This document shows, in pieces, positions 34,474 to 43,418 of a stretch of 64,000 bases of DNA (position 1 is the stretch's first letter; the number at the start of each line of letters is the position of its first letter). The stretch is from Marinomonas sp. THO17 (lineage in GTDB: Bacteria > Pseudomonadota > Gammaproteobacteria > Pseudomonadales > Marinomonadaceae), in NCBI RefSeq assembly GCF_040436405.1, contig NZ_AP031575.1, positions 2,841,501 through 2,905,500 on the forward strand. Reading direction: 5' to 3'. A program made the translations under genes and the position numbers. The notes below the pieces were generated by a model, which was given only the letters and a program-made list of their open reading frames with translations, had not been told where the DNA came from and searched no databases.

Positions 34474-35202
34474 TTACAAAACCGCGCCAATAAATTGTTT
34501 TAGCTCATCCGTTTGTGGACTAGACAATAATTGCTTGGAATCGCCTTCTTCCCATACTTTACCTTGATGCATAAAGACGACTCGGTTGCCCACATCACGT
34601 GCAAAGTTCATTTCATGGGTGACCAAAATCAGCGTCATACCCTCTTCAGCCAGTTGTTCCAATACCTTTAATACTTCACCAACTAATTCAGGATCAAGGG
34701 CTGAAGTGATCTCATCACACAGTAAGACTTTGGGAGACATGGCAAGCGCCCGAGCGATGGCAACACGTTGCTGTTGACCCCCAGACAGCTTCTCTGGATA
34801 GCTGTCGAACTTCTCGGCTAAGCCCACTTTTTCAAGCATGGCTTTAGCGATTGCAGCGGCTTGTGTTTTACTTTTCTTCAAGACAATGGTTGGCGCTAAC
34901 ATAATGTTCTCACCGACTGTCATATGTGGAAAAAGGTTAAAGTTTTGGAAGATCATCCCCACACTCAAGGCCAAACGACGAACTTGAATGTCTTCGCTGG
35001 TGACTTCATTGCCATCAAGGGTGATGCCACCTTGTTGGTATTCTTCTAGCCCATTGATGCAGCGTAATAAGGTGCTTTTGCCGGAGCCGCTTTTGCCTAT
35101 GATGGACACCACTTCACCCGCTTGAATATCGAGATCAATGCCTTTAAGAACATGGTTGTCACCATAATATTTATGGACCTGGTGCAAATTAACGAGAGAC
35201 AT
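34474..35202 (-). CDS. Polar amino acid-type ABC transporter ATP-binding protein
   Basis: A 242-residue ATPase of the GlnQ/HisP class. Walker A is GKSGSGKST, the signature is LSGGQQQRVAIARAL and Walker B is VLLCDEITSALDP, followed by H-loop VTHEMNFARDVG. ATG 35202 follows GGAG and overlaps the upstream permease gene by 14 bases. With two permeases and a binding protein it forms one importer. Linkage to the ureide genes across a divergent promoter suggests allantoin, allantoate or a related ureide as substrate, like HpxFGHI in Klebsiella; that is inference. Confidence 0.93.
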   Translation of the reverse strand: MSLVNLHQVHKYYGDNHVLKGIDLDIQAGEVVSIIGKSGSGKSTLLRCINGLEEYQQGGITLDGNEVTSEDIQVRRLALSVGMIFQNFNLFPHMTVGENIMLAPTIVLKKSKTQAAAIAKAMLEKVGLAEKFDSYPEKLSGGQQQRVAIARALAMSPKVLLCDEITSALDPELVGEVLKVLEQLAEEGMTLILVTHEMNFARDVGNRVVFMHQGKVWEEGDSKQLLSSPQTDELKQFIGAVL

Positions 35203-35839
35203 GGAATTTTTTCTCCAAATGCTTGCTGTACAGAGAAAGTGGGTAGCAAAGGGCAAAATAAATCAGTGCCACAAGAGCAAACACTTTAAAAGGTTCGAAG
35301 GTCGCATTATTGAGCATGGTACCAACCTTGGTGAGCTCAACGAAACCGATAATGGACGCCAAGGCTGTGCCTTTTATGACCTGCACAGAAAAGCCAACTG
35401 TAGGCGCTAAAGCCACACGAATGGCTTGTGGTAAGATAATAAAACGCAAGGTTTGTAAGAAACTCAATCCTAAACAGCGACTGGCTTCCCATTGACCTTT
35501 GGGTAAGGTATCGATGCATCCTCGCCATATCTCCACCAAAAAGGCGCTGGTGAAGAGGGTTAAAGAAAGAATCGCTGCGCTCCAAGCAGATATTTCGTAG
35601 CCCAGCATAGATAAGCCGAAGAAGCAGAGAAACATCTGCATCAATAGAGGCGTGCCTTGGAATAGCTCGACATACAGGTGAACGCACTTTTGTACCAGTG
35701 AGTTACGCGTTAATCGTGCGGCAGTGAGTGCTAGGGCCACACTGGTGCCACCCACAAAGGCCGCTAATGACAGCAAGATGGTCCATTGGGTTGCGAACAA
35801 CAAATTGCTAATGATGTCGTAATTCGAGAACTGAATCAT
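35189..35839 (-). CDS. ABC transporter permease (HisMQ/GlnP class), second subunit
   Basis: A 216-residue inner-membrane permease with about five helices. The N-terminal class motif is YVELFQGTPLLMQMFLCFFGL, and the cytoplasmic EAA-type loop reads GQWEASRCLGLSFLQTLRFIILPQAIR. The ATG overlaps the stop of the preceding permease (ATGA), and its end overlaps the ATPase. It pairs with the permease at 35836 to make the heterodimeric channel. Confidence 0.92.
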   Translation of the reverse strand: MIQFSNYDIISNLLFATQWTILLSLAAFVGGTSVALALTAARLTRNSLVQKCVHLYVELFQGTPLLMQMFLCFFGLSMLGYEISAWSAAILSLTLFTSAFLVEIWRGCIDTLPKGQWEASRCLGLSFLQTLRFIILPQAIRVALAPTVGFSVQVIKGTALASIIGFVELTKVGTMLNNATFEPFKVFALVALIYFALCYPLSLYSKHLEKKFHVSR

Positions 35840-36498
35840 TTCACCTCCCGATACGCAAACAAGCGTTTGCCAATTTGATTGAAGATAAAACGTAGAGCAA
35901 TGGCGAGCACCAAATACAGCAGGGCGGTGACTAAATAGCTTTCGAAAGCTCGAAAGTTACGCGATTGCACCAAATTGGCTGCGTAAGTTAGATCTTCTAC
36001 CGAAATTTGTGAAATGACCGCGGAACCTAGCATCACAATGATGCATTGACTGGTGAGAGCAGGGTAAATTTTCTCAAACGCGGGAGTGAAAATAACCCGA
36101 GTCAGGGTTTGTCGAAAATTCATGCCCAACACCTTAGCGGCTTCGATTTGGCCTTTAGGAATACTACTCAGGCCAGCACGAATAATTTCTGTGCTGTAAG
36201 CCCCGAGATTGATGGTCAAGGCGATCATACTGGCTTGCCAAGGGGTCAATTTTAGACCAATGGCGGGTAAACCAAAGAAAATAAAGAAAAGTTGTACAAT
36301 AAAAGGTGTATTACGAATTAATTCAACGTAAACGGCAACAGTACGCTGGCTGACTTTGTGGCCGTATTGGCGAATGGCTGCGCAGCCCGTACCGAGTGCA
36401 ATGCCTAACGCTGTGGTTAAAATGGTGAGTTCAACAGTGGTCAAAAGACCACTGAGGAACACGTCTGTGTATTGCAATAGGTCAGAAAAATGCAACAT
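35836..36498 (-). CDS. ABC transporter permease (HisMQ/GlnP class), first subunit
   Basis: A 220-residue permease with LIRNTPFIVQLFFIFFGLP near the N-terminus and the EAA loop GQIEAAKVLGMNFRQTLTRVIFTPAF. About five membrane helices. It follows the binding protein gene by nine bases and overlaps the next permease by four, so all four transporter genes are one transcript running leftward from the 37303-37626 control region. Confidence 0.92.
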   Translation of the reverse strand: MLHFSDLLQYTDVFLSGLLTTVELTILTTALGIALGTGCAAIRQYGHKVSQRTVAVYVELIRNTPFIVQLFFIFFGLPAIGLKLTPWQASMIALTINLGAYSTEIIRAGLSSIPKGQIEAAKVLGMNFRQTLTRVIFTPAFEKIYPALTSQCIIVMLGSAVISQISVEDLTYAANLVQSRNFRAFESYLVTALLYLVLAIALRFIFNQIGKRLFAYREVK

Positions 36499-36507
36499 GT
36501 CTGAACC

Positions 36508-37302
36508 TTAAGCACCAAAACCTTTTGGCAGTGGGGCTTTAAGCCATTTCATGGAGATTTTATCCAATTCACCTGAGACTAGGGCTTGTTGAATCAGTTC
36601 ATTCACTTTCGCTTGTAGAGCGGTTTCACCTTCGGCCATACCGATATAGCAAGGAGAATCTTTCAACATGAATTTGGCTTCAGGGGCTTTGCTTGGTTGA
36701 CGTTTTGCGATTTCTGTTGCAACCAAGTTGCCCGTGGCAATCAGGCTTACCTGACCGGATAAGTAGGCGGTTAGGGTTGTGTTGTTGTCCTCAAAACGAC
36801 GAATGTTTACCGACTTAGGTGCATTTTTTTCCAATTCCAAGTCTTCAACTGAGCCGCGCGTTACGCCCACCGTTTTCCCTGCTAGGCCGGCCATGTTGTC
36901 GACCATTACCTTTTTGTCACCAAATACGCCTAGGAAGAAAGGGGCATAAGGAGTAGAGAAGTCGATGGCTTTTTCACGTTCAGGGTTTTTGCCTAAACTG
37001 GAAATCACCAAATCCACTTTTTTAGTTTGTAGATAAGGGATACGGTTCGCACTGGTGACGGGAATAATTTCCAGTTTCACATCAAGTTGGTCGGCAATGT
37101 AGTTTGCCATGTCTACATCTATGCCTTGTGGTTTTAGGTCCGTACCAATGGAGCCAAATGGCGGAAAGTCTTGTGGTACGGCAATACGAATGGTGTTGCG
37201 CTCTTGAATATCTTGCAGCACATCTGCATTCGCAATAATAGCGGTGCTAAAACAAGCGGTTAGAAAAAAGGTTTTACTAAGTAATTTAACAATGCGTTTC
37301 AT
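36508..37302 (-). CDS. Periplasmic solute-binding protein (family 3 type)
   Basis: A 264-residue binding protein with a signal peptide (FFLTACFSTAIIANA). The mature protein has the family 3 features IRIAVPQDFPPFGSIG, GIDVDMANYIADQLDV and the hinge-region DLVISSLGKNPEREKAIDFSTPY. It should deliver the substrate to the two downstream permeases. First gene of the leftward operon. A TGAAAC-type motif that also precedes the divergent catabolic genes lies 77 bases upstream of its start. Confidence 0.92.
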   Translation of the reverse strand: MKRIVKLLSKTFFLTACFSTAIIANADVLQDIQERNTIRIAVPQDFPPFGSIGTDLKPQGIDVDMANYIADQLDVKLEIIPVTSANRIPYLQTKKVDLVISSLGKNPEREKAIDFSTPYAPFFLGVFGDKKVMVDNMAGLAGKTVGVTRGSVEDLELEKNAPKSVNIRRFEDNNTTLTAYLSGQVSLIATGNLVATEIAKRQPSKAPEAKFMLKDSPCYIGMAEGETALQAKVNELIQQALVSGELDKISMKWLKAPLPKGFGA

Positions 37303-37378
37303 GGATTAGGGGTCCTTATTTAGTTTTGTTTCAGTTGATTGAATGCCTGAAACGCAATTTGCAACACTTGTGCCAAAG

Positions 37379-37394
37379 TGAAACAAAAGTTTCT
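37379..37394. promoter_or_regulatory. Candidate RpiR operator in transporter/regulator spacer
   Basis: TGAAACAAAAGTTTCT is a near-perfect dyad, TGAAAC-N4-GTTTC, matching the site at 38506-38521. A further GTTTCA lies at 37328-37333 and TGAAAC at 37348-37353. The 324-base spacer 37303-37626 between the divergent binding-protein and RpiR genes holds these sites and no gene. Confidence 0.6.
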
Positions 37395-37626
37395 TAAAAC
37401 TTGGTTTCTGTAACAACATCATCATTTTTGTTTTTAACAAAACCAATAAAGTGCGGTCTCATGGTCTGATTTGAGCCCTTAATAGGTGGTTTTTGAGTTT
37501 TATTGGTGCGCATGGCTTTAAAATGGTGCAGATTCTTTTAAGGCGATTTAAAGTCTGTCTTGTTGTTGGCAGTCAAACGAGAATCGATTAACTTATTGGC
37601 AATATTGATAAGATTGAGGTGTCCAA

Positions 37627-38445
37627 GTGACCACAAAGCAGGATGTATTATCCCTGATCGAAAAGAATTATCCTTCGTTATCATCGTCGGCTCGTGCCAT
37701 TGCCAATTACCTTCAACAAAATCCCTTGGCAATTGTGAGTCAAACCTCTGCCGAGATTGCGGACAATACCAACACCTCAAAAGCCACCGTCAGTCGTTTC
37801 TTTCGTCAGCTTGGTTATGATTCACATCAAAGTGCCAAGCAGGCGCAATTGGCTTTGCGTGAAAGTGGCGTCCCCATTTTTACCCAAGGCTCGTCGCTGG
37901 ATCAGACGGAACAAGAGCTGAAAAATTTGTCTTTGACCTTTGAGGGGTTGCGTTCGGAAAGCTTAAACGAGATTTGTCATCGTCTTGCGCATGCCAGTCG
38001 CGTTACCTTGATTGGTTTTCGAAATGCTTATCCACTGGCGCTGCATTTTCGTCAGCAACTGCAGCAAGTACGTCAATCGGTACGTTTATTGCCTCAGCCT
38101 GGACAAACCTTGGGTGAAGATCTGCAAGACATTCTTGATGATGAAGTCATTGTGTTGCTTGGTTTTCGTCGTCGAACCCGTCAGTTCAAACAGATAGTCG
38201 ATGCATTAGAAGGTCGAACAACGCTTTTGATTACGGATCCGACTGGGCAAATTTATAATCAGCAGGTGACGCATGTGTTGGTGTGTCATTTGGGTAATGA
38301 GAGTCCGTTCGACAGCTATGCGGCGCCCATGAGCTTGATTTCCATGCTGTGCAATCGGGTGTATGCCAGTTTAGGCGATCATGCCCGTAAACAGACTAAA
38401 GACATTTCTGCCTTATATGAAAAGCTCGATGAACTGGAGCCTTAA
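37627..38445 (+). CDS. RpiR/MurR-family transcriptional regulator
   Basis: A 272-residue regulator: N-terminal RpiR HTH (LSSSARAIANYLQQNP, then TSAEIADNTNTSKATVSRFFRQLGYDS) and a C-terminal SIS phosphosugar-type domain (VTLIGFRNAYPLALHFRQQL, DEVIVLLGFRRRTRQ). Start is GTG 37627 after GAGGTG. It sits between the ABC importer and the catabolic genes; the Klebsiella hpx system, as I recall, is also linked to an RpiR-type gene. The TGAAAC-N4-GTTTCA sites on both sides are its likely targets. Confidence 0.9.
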   Translation: MTTKQDVLSLIEKNYPSLSSSARAIANYLQQNPLAIVSQTSAEIADNTNTSKATVSRFFRQLGYDSHQSAKQAQLALRESGVPIFTQGSSLDQTEQELKNLSLTFEGLRSESLNEICHRLAHASRVTLIGFRNAYPLALHFRQQLQQVRQSVRLLPQPGQTLGEDLQDILDDEVIVLLGFRRRTRQFKQIVDALEGRTTLLITDPTGQIYNQQVTHVLVCHLGNESPFDSYAAPMSLISMLCNRVYASLGDHARKQTKDISALYEKLDELEP

Positions 38446-38505
38446 TTCTTTGCTGACGAAACAGTAAAAGTGATTAAGAGGTTTTCGTTTCAGTTGACAA
38501 ATCTC

Positions 38506-38521
38506 TGAAACGATTGTTTCA
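38506..38521. promoter_or_regulatory. Candidate RpiR operator before the catabolic operon
   Basis: TGAAACGATTGTTTCA is a perfect dyad with a four-base centre. A further GTTTCA lies at 38487-38492, and a TTGACA -35-like hexamer at 38494-38499 lies between them, so a repressor bound here would cover the promoter of the amidase operon, whose ATG is at 38548. Confidence 0.65.
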
Positions 38522-38547
38522 TAGATTCTATAGTTAAGAGGAAAGCT

Positions 38548-39747
38548 ATGAAACATTTCATTGTACCAAATCCATTTCTAGACCTAGACGAAAGTGCTTT
38601 TGTCGCGCCTGAAAACAGAGTCGGTCAAGGTATTTTGTCGGGTCTGAAGCTGGCTGTGAAAGACTTGTTTCATATGCAAGGATTGCCGACTACGGCAGGC
38701 AATCCGACTTGGCTGGCAACTCATCCTATTGCCGATAAAACCGCTTCCAGTGTGAGTCAATTATTAGCTCATGGCGCGCAATTTGTCGGCAAAACCATTA
38801 CTGACGAATTGGCATACAGTCTCAATGGACAAAATATTCATTACGGTACGCCAGAAAATCCGCTGAGTCCTAATCGTTTACCCGGAGGTTCCAGTTCTGG
38901 TTCGGCGGTTGCCGTGAGTCTAGGTTTGGCCGACATAGGTTTGGGGACGGATACTGGCGGATCCATTCGAGTTCCAGCCAGCTATCAAGGTTTGTTTGGT
39001 TTACGACCAACGCATGGTGTGATTGCGGCGGATAACATGGTCGCCTTAGCGCCCTCGTTTGATACTGTGGGTTGGGTGTGCAAGTCTTTGAATGTTATGA
39101 TAAAAACAACCCAAGTCTTGCTGCCAAAAAGTGCTCAAACTCTCACCGATAAATCCGCCTTTAAAGGCATCTTGATCGCCGATAATTTGCTGCAACAAGC
39201 GGCTCATCATGACGCGTTACAAACCTGTCTACAAACTTGGCGCGATGCGGGTAAATTACCCACCGAAGACAATATTGAAATTGACACGCAAACTTGGCAA
39301 GCCAGCGCTACCTTTCGCACCTTGCAAGGGGCGGAAATTCGTCAAGAGCACAGCCAATGGATTGACGATGTAAAACCTGTGTTTGCCCCGGATGTGGCAG
39401 GGCGTTTTGCATGGTGTGACACCTTATCTGAGAAAGAAATTGAACAAGCTAACAAGCAACGAACCGCGTTTTCTGAGTGCTTGTGTCAGCAGCTAGAAAA
39501 TAAGGTGTTGATGCTTCCCACAACGCCGGGTCTGGCGCCATTATTTTCCGCTTCAGATCAAGAGCTTGCAGATTACCGTAATCAATTAATGGATCTGACT
39601 GCCATTGCAGGGTTAGCGGGTTTACCGCAATTGCATTTGCCGGTATGTGAACTGGATGGTGCACCTTGTGGCTTGTCTTTAGTTGGCCCGAAAGGTAGTG
39701 AGCTTGCTCTTATCGACATGGCACAGTATTTATTGGAGACACAATAA
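38548..39747 (+). CDS. Amidase-signature hydrolase (HpxY/AtzF-type role likely)
   Basis: A 399-residue amidase-signature enzyme. The Ser-Ser-Lys catalytic set is visible: K38 (GLKLAVKDLF), the serine-rich PGGSSSGSAVAV around 112-123 and the nucleophile S139 in GTDTGGSIRVPAS. It is shorter than GatA, so not a tRNA amidotransferase. In the Klebsiella hpx pathway a related amidase is thought to act at the oxalurate step; the neighbours here suggest the same. The small HpxX/AtzG-like partner found in some clusters is not seen. GAGGAAAG precedes the ATG. Confidence 0.85.
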   Translation: MKHFIVPNPFLDLDESAFVAPENRVGQGILSGLKLAVKDLFHMQGLPTTAGNPTWLATHPIADKTASSVSQLLAHGAQFVGKTITDELAYSLNGQNIHYGTPENPLSPNRLPGGSSSGSAVAVSLGLADIGLGTDTGGSIRVPASYQGLFGLRPTHGVIAADNMVALAPSFDTVGWVCKSLNVMIKTTQVLLPKSAQTLTDKSAFKGILIADNLLQQAAHHDALQTCLQTWRDAGKLPTEDNIEIDTQTWQASATFRTLQGAEIRQEHSQWIDDVKPVFAPDVAGRFAWCDTLSEKEIEQANKQRTAFSECLCQQLENKVLMLPTTPGLAPLFSASDQELADYRNQLMDLTAIAGLAGLPQLHLPVCELDGAPCGLSLVGPKGSELALIDMAQYLLETQ

Positions 39748-39749
39748 CA

Positions 39750-41327
39750 ATGACAAGATCTCAAGTTGCCTTTACCGCCCCGCATTTTAAAGCGGCTCAG
39801 GCAGGTCAAAATATTCTTCAGCAAGGCGGCACAGCAATCGAAGCCATGGTCGCCGCTGCCGCTACGATAGCTGTGGTCTACCCTCACATGAATGGTTTAG
39901 GCGGTGATGGTTTCTGGTTAATCAGTGAACCAGGTAAAGAGCCCATTGCCATTGATGCGGCCGGCGTATCGGCGCAGCTGGCAACAAGAGACTTTTATCA
40001 AGGTGAGCATGTTATTCCAAGTCGAGGGGGTAAAGCGGCTTTGACTATGGCTGGTGCTGTGGCAGGTTGGCAAGAAGCCTTAACCATGAGTGCTAATTGG
40101 CAAGCGAGTTTGCCCTTAGAGGCTTTGTTGGCGGATGCCATTCATTGGGCTAAAGCGGGCAGTGAGGTCACTGAGAGTTATGTGGCCGCTGGTAATAAAA
40201 CCCATGCCGATTTATCACCTTTTGCAGATTTTGCTGCTTTTTTAAAGCAAGGTGAAAAGTATGAAGTGGGCGATTTGTTATGCATGCCCAAACTGGCTGA
40301 AACCTTAGAAACCTTGGCAGCAAAAGGTTTAAGCGATTTTTATCAAGGAGAGATTGCAGCGTCTTTGGCGAAAGACCTAGAAGCAGCGGGTTCTCCAATT
40401 CGTTTGGCCGATTTTCACCAATACCGCGCTCAGCGAGTGACACCTTTGAGCGTAACGACCAGTCAAGGTAAGTTATACAACTTACCTGCACCCACCCAAG
40501 GCATTGCCTCGCTGTTAATTCTCGCCTTGTATGATCGTTTGTATGAGCAAGCCAATGACGATGTTGATATGGCGCATTTGCTGATCGAAGCCACCAAACA
40601 AGCCTTTATCGCTCGTAATAATAATGTGACCGATGTAACGCGCGTACCTACTGACTTAGCCACAATGTTAAGCGAAGCGTCATTAGAGACCATGTTACAG
40701 GAAATCGCTTTAAACAAAGCGCAAGCTTGGCCCCATGTAGCCAAACCGGGTGACACCATTTGGATGGGCGCATGCGACAGTGAAGGACGCATGGTGAGTT
40801 ACATCCAAAGTTTGTATTGGGAATTTGGCAGCGGGGTAGTAAGCCCTGCCACGGGGATTGTTTGGAATAATCGTGGCTCATCTTTTTCTTTAGACGCAAA
40901 TTCGTTGCAAGCTCTTGGCCCTAATTTGAAACCTTTCCATACATTGAACCCTGCTTTTGCTGAGTTGAAGGATGGTCGTCGTATTAGCTATGGCACCATG
41001 GGAGGAGAGGGGCAACCACAAACCCAAGCGGCCTTGTTTAGTCGCTATGTGTATCATCATTTGCCTTTGGAGCAGGCCATTAGCCAAGGTCGCTGGTTGT
41101 TAGGGCGCACTTGGGGAGACGAAAGTCATAACTTAAAACTAGAACAGGATTTTGCTAACCGTGCTGCCAGTATCTTAGAAGATCGCGGTCATGATCTGGT
41201 TGTGGTGGAATCTTGTAATGAATTAATGGGGCACGCTGGTGCCGTGGTATTACACCCAAGTGGTGATGCTGAAGCCGCGACAGACCCAAGAAGTGATGGC
41301 CGCGCCATTGTTAGTAATTTAGCTTAG
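39750..41327 (+). CDS. Gamma-glutamyltransferase-family Ntn hydrolase, HpxW-like
   Basis: A 525-residue member of the GGT Ntn-hydrolase superfamily. The nucleophile is probably T336 in PGDTIWMGACDSEG, where autocleavage would create the two subunits. The N-terminal part has the family segment VVYPHMNGLGGDGFW, and the C-terminal part has GTMGGEGQPQTQ. No signal peptide, so it acts in the cytoplasm, unlike classical GGT. HpxW of Klebsiella, an oxamate amidohydrolase of this family, sits with the same neighbours, so oxamate hydrolysis to oxalate and ammonia is the favoured role. It starts two bases after the amidase stop. Confidence 0.85.
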   Translation: MTRSQVAFTAPHFKAAQAGQNILQQGGTAIEAMVAAAATIAVVYPHMNGLGGDGFWLISEPGKEPIAIDAAGVSAQLATRDFYQGEHVIPSRGGKAALTMAGAVAGWQEALTMSANWQASLPLEALLADAIHWAKAGSEVTESYVAAGNKTHADLSPFADFAAFLKQGEKYEVGDLLCMPKLAETLETLAAKGLSDFYQGEIAASLAKDLEAAGSPIRLADFHQYRAQRVTPLSVTTSQGKLYNLPAPTQGIASLLILALYDRLYEQANDDVDMAHLLIEATKQAFIARNNNVTDVTRVPTDLATMLSEASLETMLQEIALNKAQAWPHVAKPGDTIWMGACDSEGRMVSYIQSLYWEFGSGVVSPATGIVWNNRGSSFSLDANSLQALGPNLKPFHTLNPAFAELKDGRRISYGTMGGEGQPQTQAALFSRYVYHHLPLEQAISQGRWLLGRTWGDESHNLKLEQDFANRAASILEDRGHDLVVVESCNELMGHAGAVVLHPSGDAEAATDPRSDGRAIVSNLA

Positions 41328-41357
41328 TAATTATTTGATTTAGGAGTAAAGAGCAAA

Positions 41358-42176
41358 ATGTCATTCATAATGGAAAACTATGCCATGATTCTCGCCATGA
41401 TGGCCACGGGTGTAGTGGGCGGAATTTTAGCCGGTCTACTGGGGGTTGGTGGCGGTATTGTCATAGTGCCGGTGTTGTTCTTTCTCTATCAAGGGTTAGG
41501 TGTCAGCGCTGATACAGCTATGTTGGTCGCTACCGCCACCTCCTTGGCCACCATTATTCCGACTTCCATCAGTTCGATTCGCGCTCACAAAGCAAAAGGT
41601 AATGTGGATTTTGATCTGTTAAAACGCTGGGGATTCTTTATTTTTGCCGGTGTTATGGTGGGCAGTTTCTTAGTGACTCGTGTCGAGGGGGAATGGTTAA
41701 CCCTCTTGTTTGGCGTGATCGCCACCTTGTCAGCGTTGAACATGCTATTGGGCAAAAAAGACAGCCTGTTTAAATCCTTGCCGGGTACGGCAGGTCAAAG
41801 TGTCATGGCCACCTGTGTTGGCTTTTTCAGTTCTATGGTAGGGATTGGCGGCGGTACGCTTACTGTGCCTATGCTGACGTTTTGTAATTACCCTGCGCAT
41901 CGTGCGGTTGGTACGGCGGCAGCAGTGGGTTTGATTATTTCCTTGCCAGCCGCATTAACCATGTTGATCTTTGGCCAAACGCCTATCGACTCGCCGTTCG
42001 GTACCGTGGGATTGGTAAATCTTATTGGTGCGGCTTGTATCATTCCGCTGACTGTCTTGTTCGCGCCTGTTGGTGCTGGTTTGGCCCATCGTTTGGACGC
42101 CGCTAAATTGAAGAAAGTATTCGCCATCGTGCTGATTTTTACTGGCATCAAGATGCTTTACCAAGTTTTGGTGTAG
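41358..42176 (+). CDS. TauE/SafE-family membrane permease
   Basis: A 272-residue polytopic protein with about eight helices. It carries two related motifs of the family, GGILAGLLGVGGGIVIVPVLFF near the N-terminus and VGFFSSMVGIGGGTLTVPMLTF at about 150-172. TauE/SafE proteins move organic sulfonates, sulfite or other small anions. In this operon an oxalate or other carboxylate end product, or a ureide intermediate, is a reasonable guess. AGGAG precedes the ATG. Confidence 0.9.
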   Translation: MSFIMENYAMILAMMATGVVGGILAGLLGVGGGIVIVPVLFFLYQGLGVSADTAMLVATATSLATIIPTSISSIRAHKAKGNVDFDLLKRWGFFIFAGVMVGSFLVTRVEGEWLTLLFGVIATLSALNMLLGKKDSLFKSLPGTAGQSVMATCVGFFSSMVGIGGGTLTVPMLTFCNYPAHRAVGTAAAVGLIISLPAALTMLIFGQTPIDSPFGTVGLVNLIGAACIIPLTVLFAPVGAGLAHRLDAAKLKKVFAIVLIFTGIKMLYQVLV

Positions 42177-42185
42177 GAGTTTATT

Positions 42186-43418
42186 ATGCAACCTTTGACG
42201 CTTCCTCCTAGATTGTTAATGGGCCCAGGCCCAATCAATTGTTATCCGCAAGTCTTGTCGGCGATGTCGACGCAACTGGTTGGTCAGTACGATCCGACCA
42301 TGACTCGCTATATGAATGAAGTCATGTCCTTGTATCGTCAGGTTTTTAACACGCAAAATGAGCAGACTTTTTTGATTGATGGTACGTCTCGCGCAGGGAT
42401 TGAAGCGGCTTTGGTGTCTTGTCTTGAACCGGGCGATAAGGTGTTGATTCCGATTTTTGGCCGCTTTGGACATTTATTGGCGGAAATCGCAGAGCGCGCC
42501 GATGCGCAAGTGCACACCATTGAAGTACCTTGGGGGCAGGTATTTGACCCTCAACACATTGAAGATGCCATTAAGCGAGTGAAGCCTAAGCTGTTGGCCA
42601 TAGTGCAAGGTGATACTTCCACGACAATGTTGCAGCCTTTGGAAGAACTGGGTGCGATTTGTCGTGCCCACGATGTGTTGTTTTATACGGATGCCACCGC
42701 GTCTATTGCAGGCAATCCATTTGAGACCGATGCTTGGCAAGTGGATGCGGTCACCGTGGGTTTGCAGAAATGCCTGGGCGGCCCTTCTGGCAGTGCGCCA
42801 ATCTCCATGAGTGAGCGCTTTGTGGATGTGGTGCGTAAGCGTCATCATGTGGAAGCGGGCATTCGAGACAGTCACCATCAAGATGCGCAAGGCCCGCGCA
42901 TCCGATCTAACTACTTTGATCTCTCTATGATTATGGATTATTGGGGTGAAGAGCGTCTTAATCATCATACCGAAGCGGCAACCATGCTGTTTGGTTCCCG
43001 CCAATGTGCCATTGAGTTGCTGCGTGAGGGGCAAGATGCTGTGTTGAAACGCCATCAAGTGGCAGGCGATGCTATGTTGCAAGGCATTCAAGCTATGGGG
43101 TTGCAAGCTTATGGGGATTTGCAGCACAAGATGAGTAACGTGGTTGGGGTTCATATTCCTGAAAAAGTCGATGGGGAACGCATCCGTCATGACATGTTGC
43201 AGATTTTCAACATCGAAATTGGCACCAGCTTTGGCCCGCTAAAAGGCAAGGTATGGCGCATTGGCACCATGGGTTATAACGCCCGCCAAGACGCTGTATT
43301 GCATACCTTGCAGTCTTTGGAGACCGCATTGCGTCGCGCTGGCTTTGGTCTTGTTGCTGGCGCGGGTGTGGATGCAGCCATGGCCGTTTATGCCGCGCAA
43401 ACTCATGGAGAAGCGTGA
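42186..43418 (+). CDS. pucG: Ureidoglycine-glyoxylate aminotransferase (PucG/HpxJ-like)
   Basis: A 410-residue class V PLP aminotransferase. The PLP lysine is K195 in VGLQKCLGGPSGSAP, with D169 in FYTDATAS contacting the cofactor ring. MGPGPINCYPQVL and the QYDPTMTRYMNEV segment mark the serine-glyoxylate aminotransferase group that includes PucG and HpxJ. Next to allantoate amidohydrolase it should convert ureidoglycine and glyoxylate to oxalurate and glycine. A general alanine- or serine-glyoxylate enzyme cannot be excluded from sequence alone. The stop overlaps the allC start. Confidence 0.88.
   Translation: MQPLTLPPRLLMGPGPINCYPQVLSAMSTQLVGQYDPTMTRYMNEVMSLYRQVFNTQNEQTFLIDGTSRAGIEAALVSCLEPGDKVLIPIFGRFGHLLAEIAERADAQVHTIEVPWGQVFDPQHIEDAIKRVKPKLLAIVQGDTSTTMLQPLEELGAICRAHDVLFYTDATASIAGNPFETDAWQVDAVTVGLQKCLGGPSGSAPISMSERFVDVVRKRHHVEAGIRDSHHQDAQGPRIRSNYFDLSMIMDYWGEERLNHHTEAATMLFGSRQCAIELLREGQDAVLKRHQVAGDAMLQGIQAMGLQAYGDLQHKMSNVVGVHIPEKVDGERIRHDMLQIFNIEIGTSFGPLKGKVWRIGTMGYNARQDAVLHTLQSLETALRRAGFGLVAGAGVDAAMAVYAAQTHGEA

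Noticed and set aside
38548-39747. GatA subunit of tRNA amidotransferase.
   Set aside because: Too short, with no gatB or gatC, and it lies in a ureide operon.
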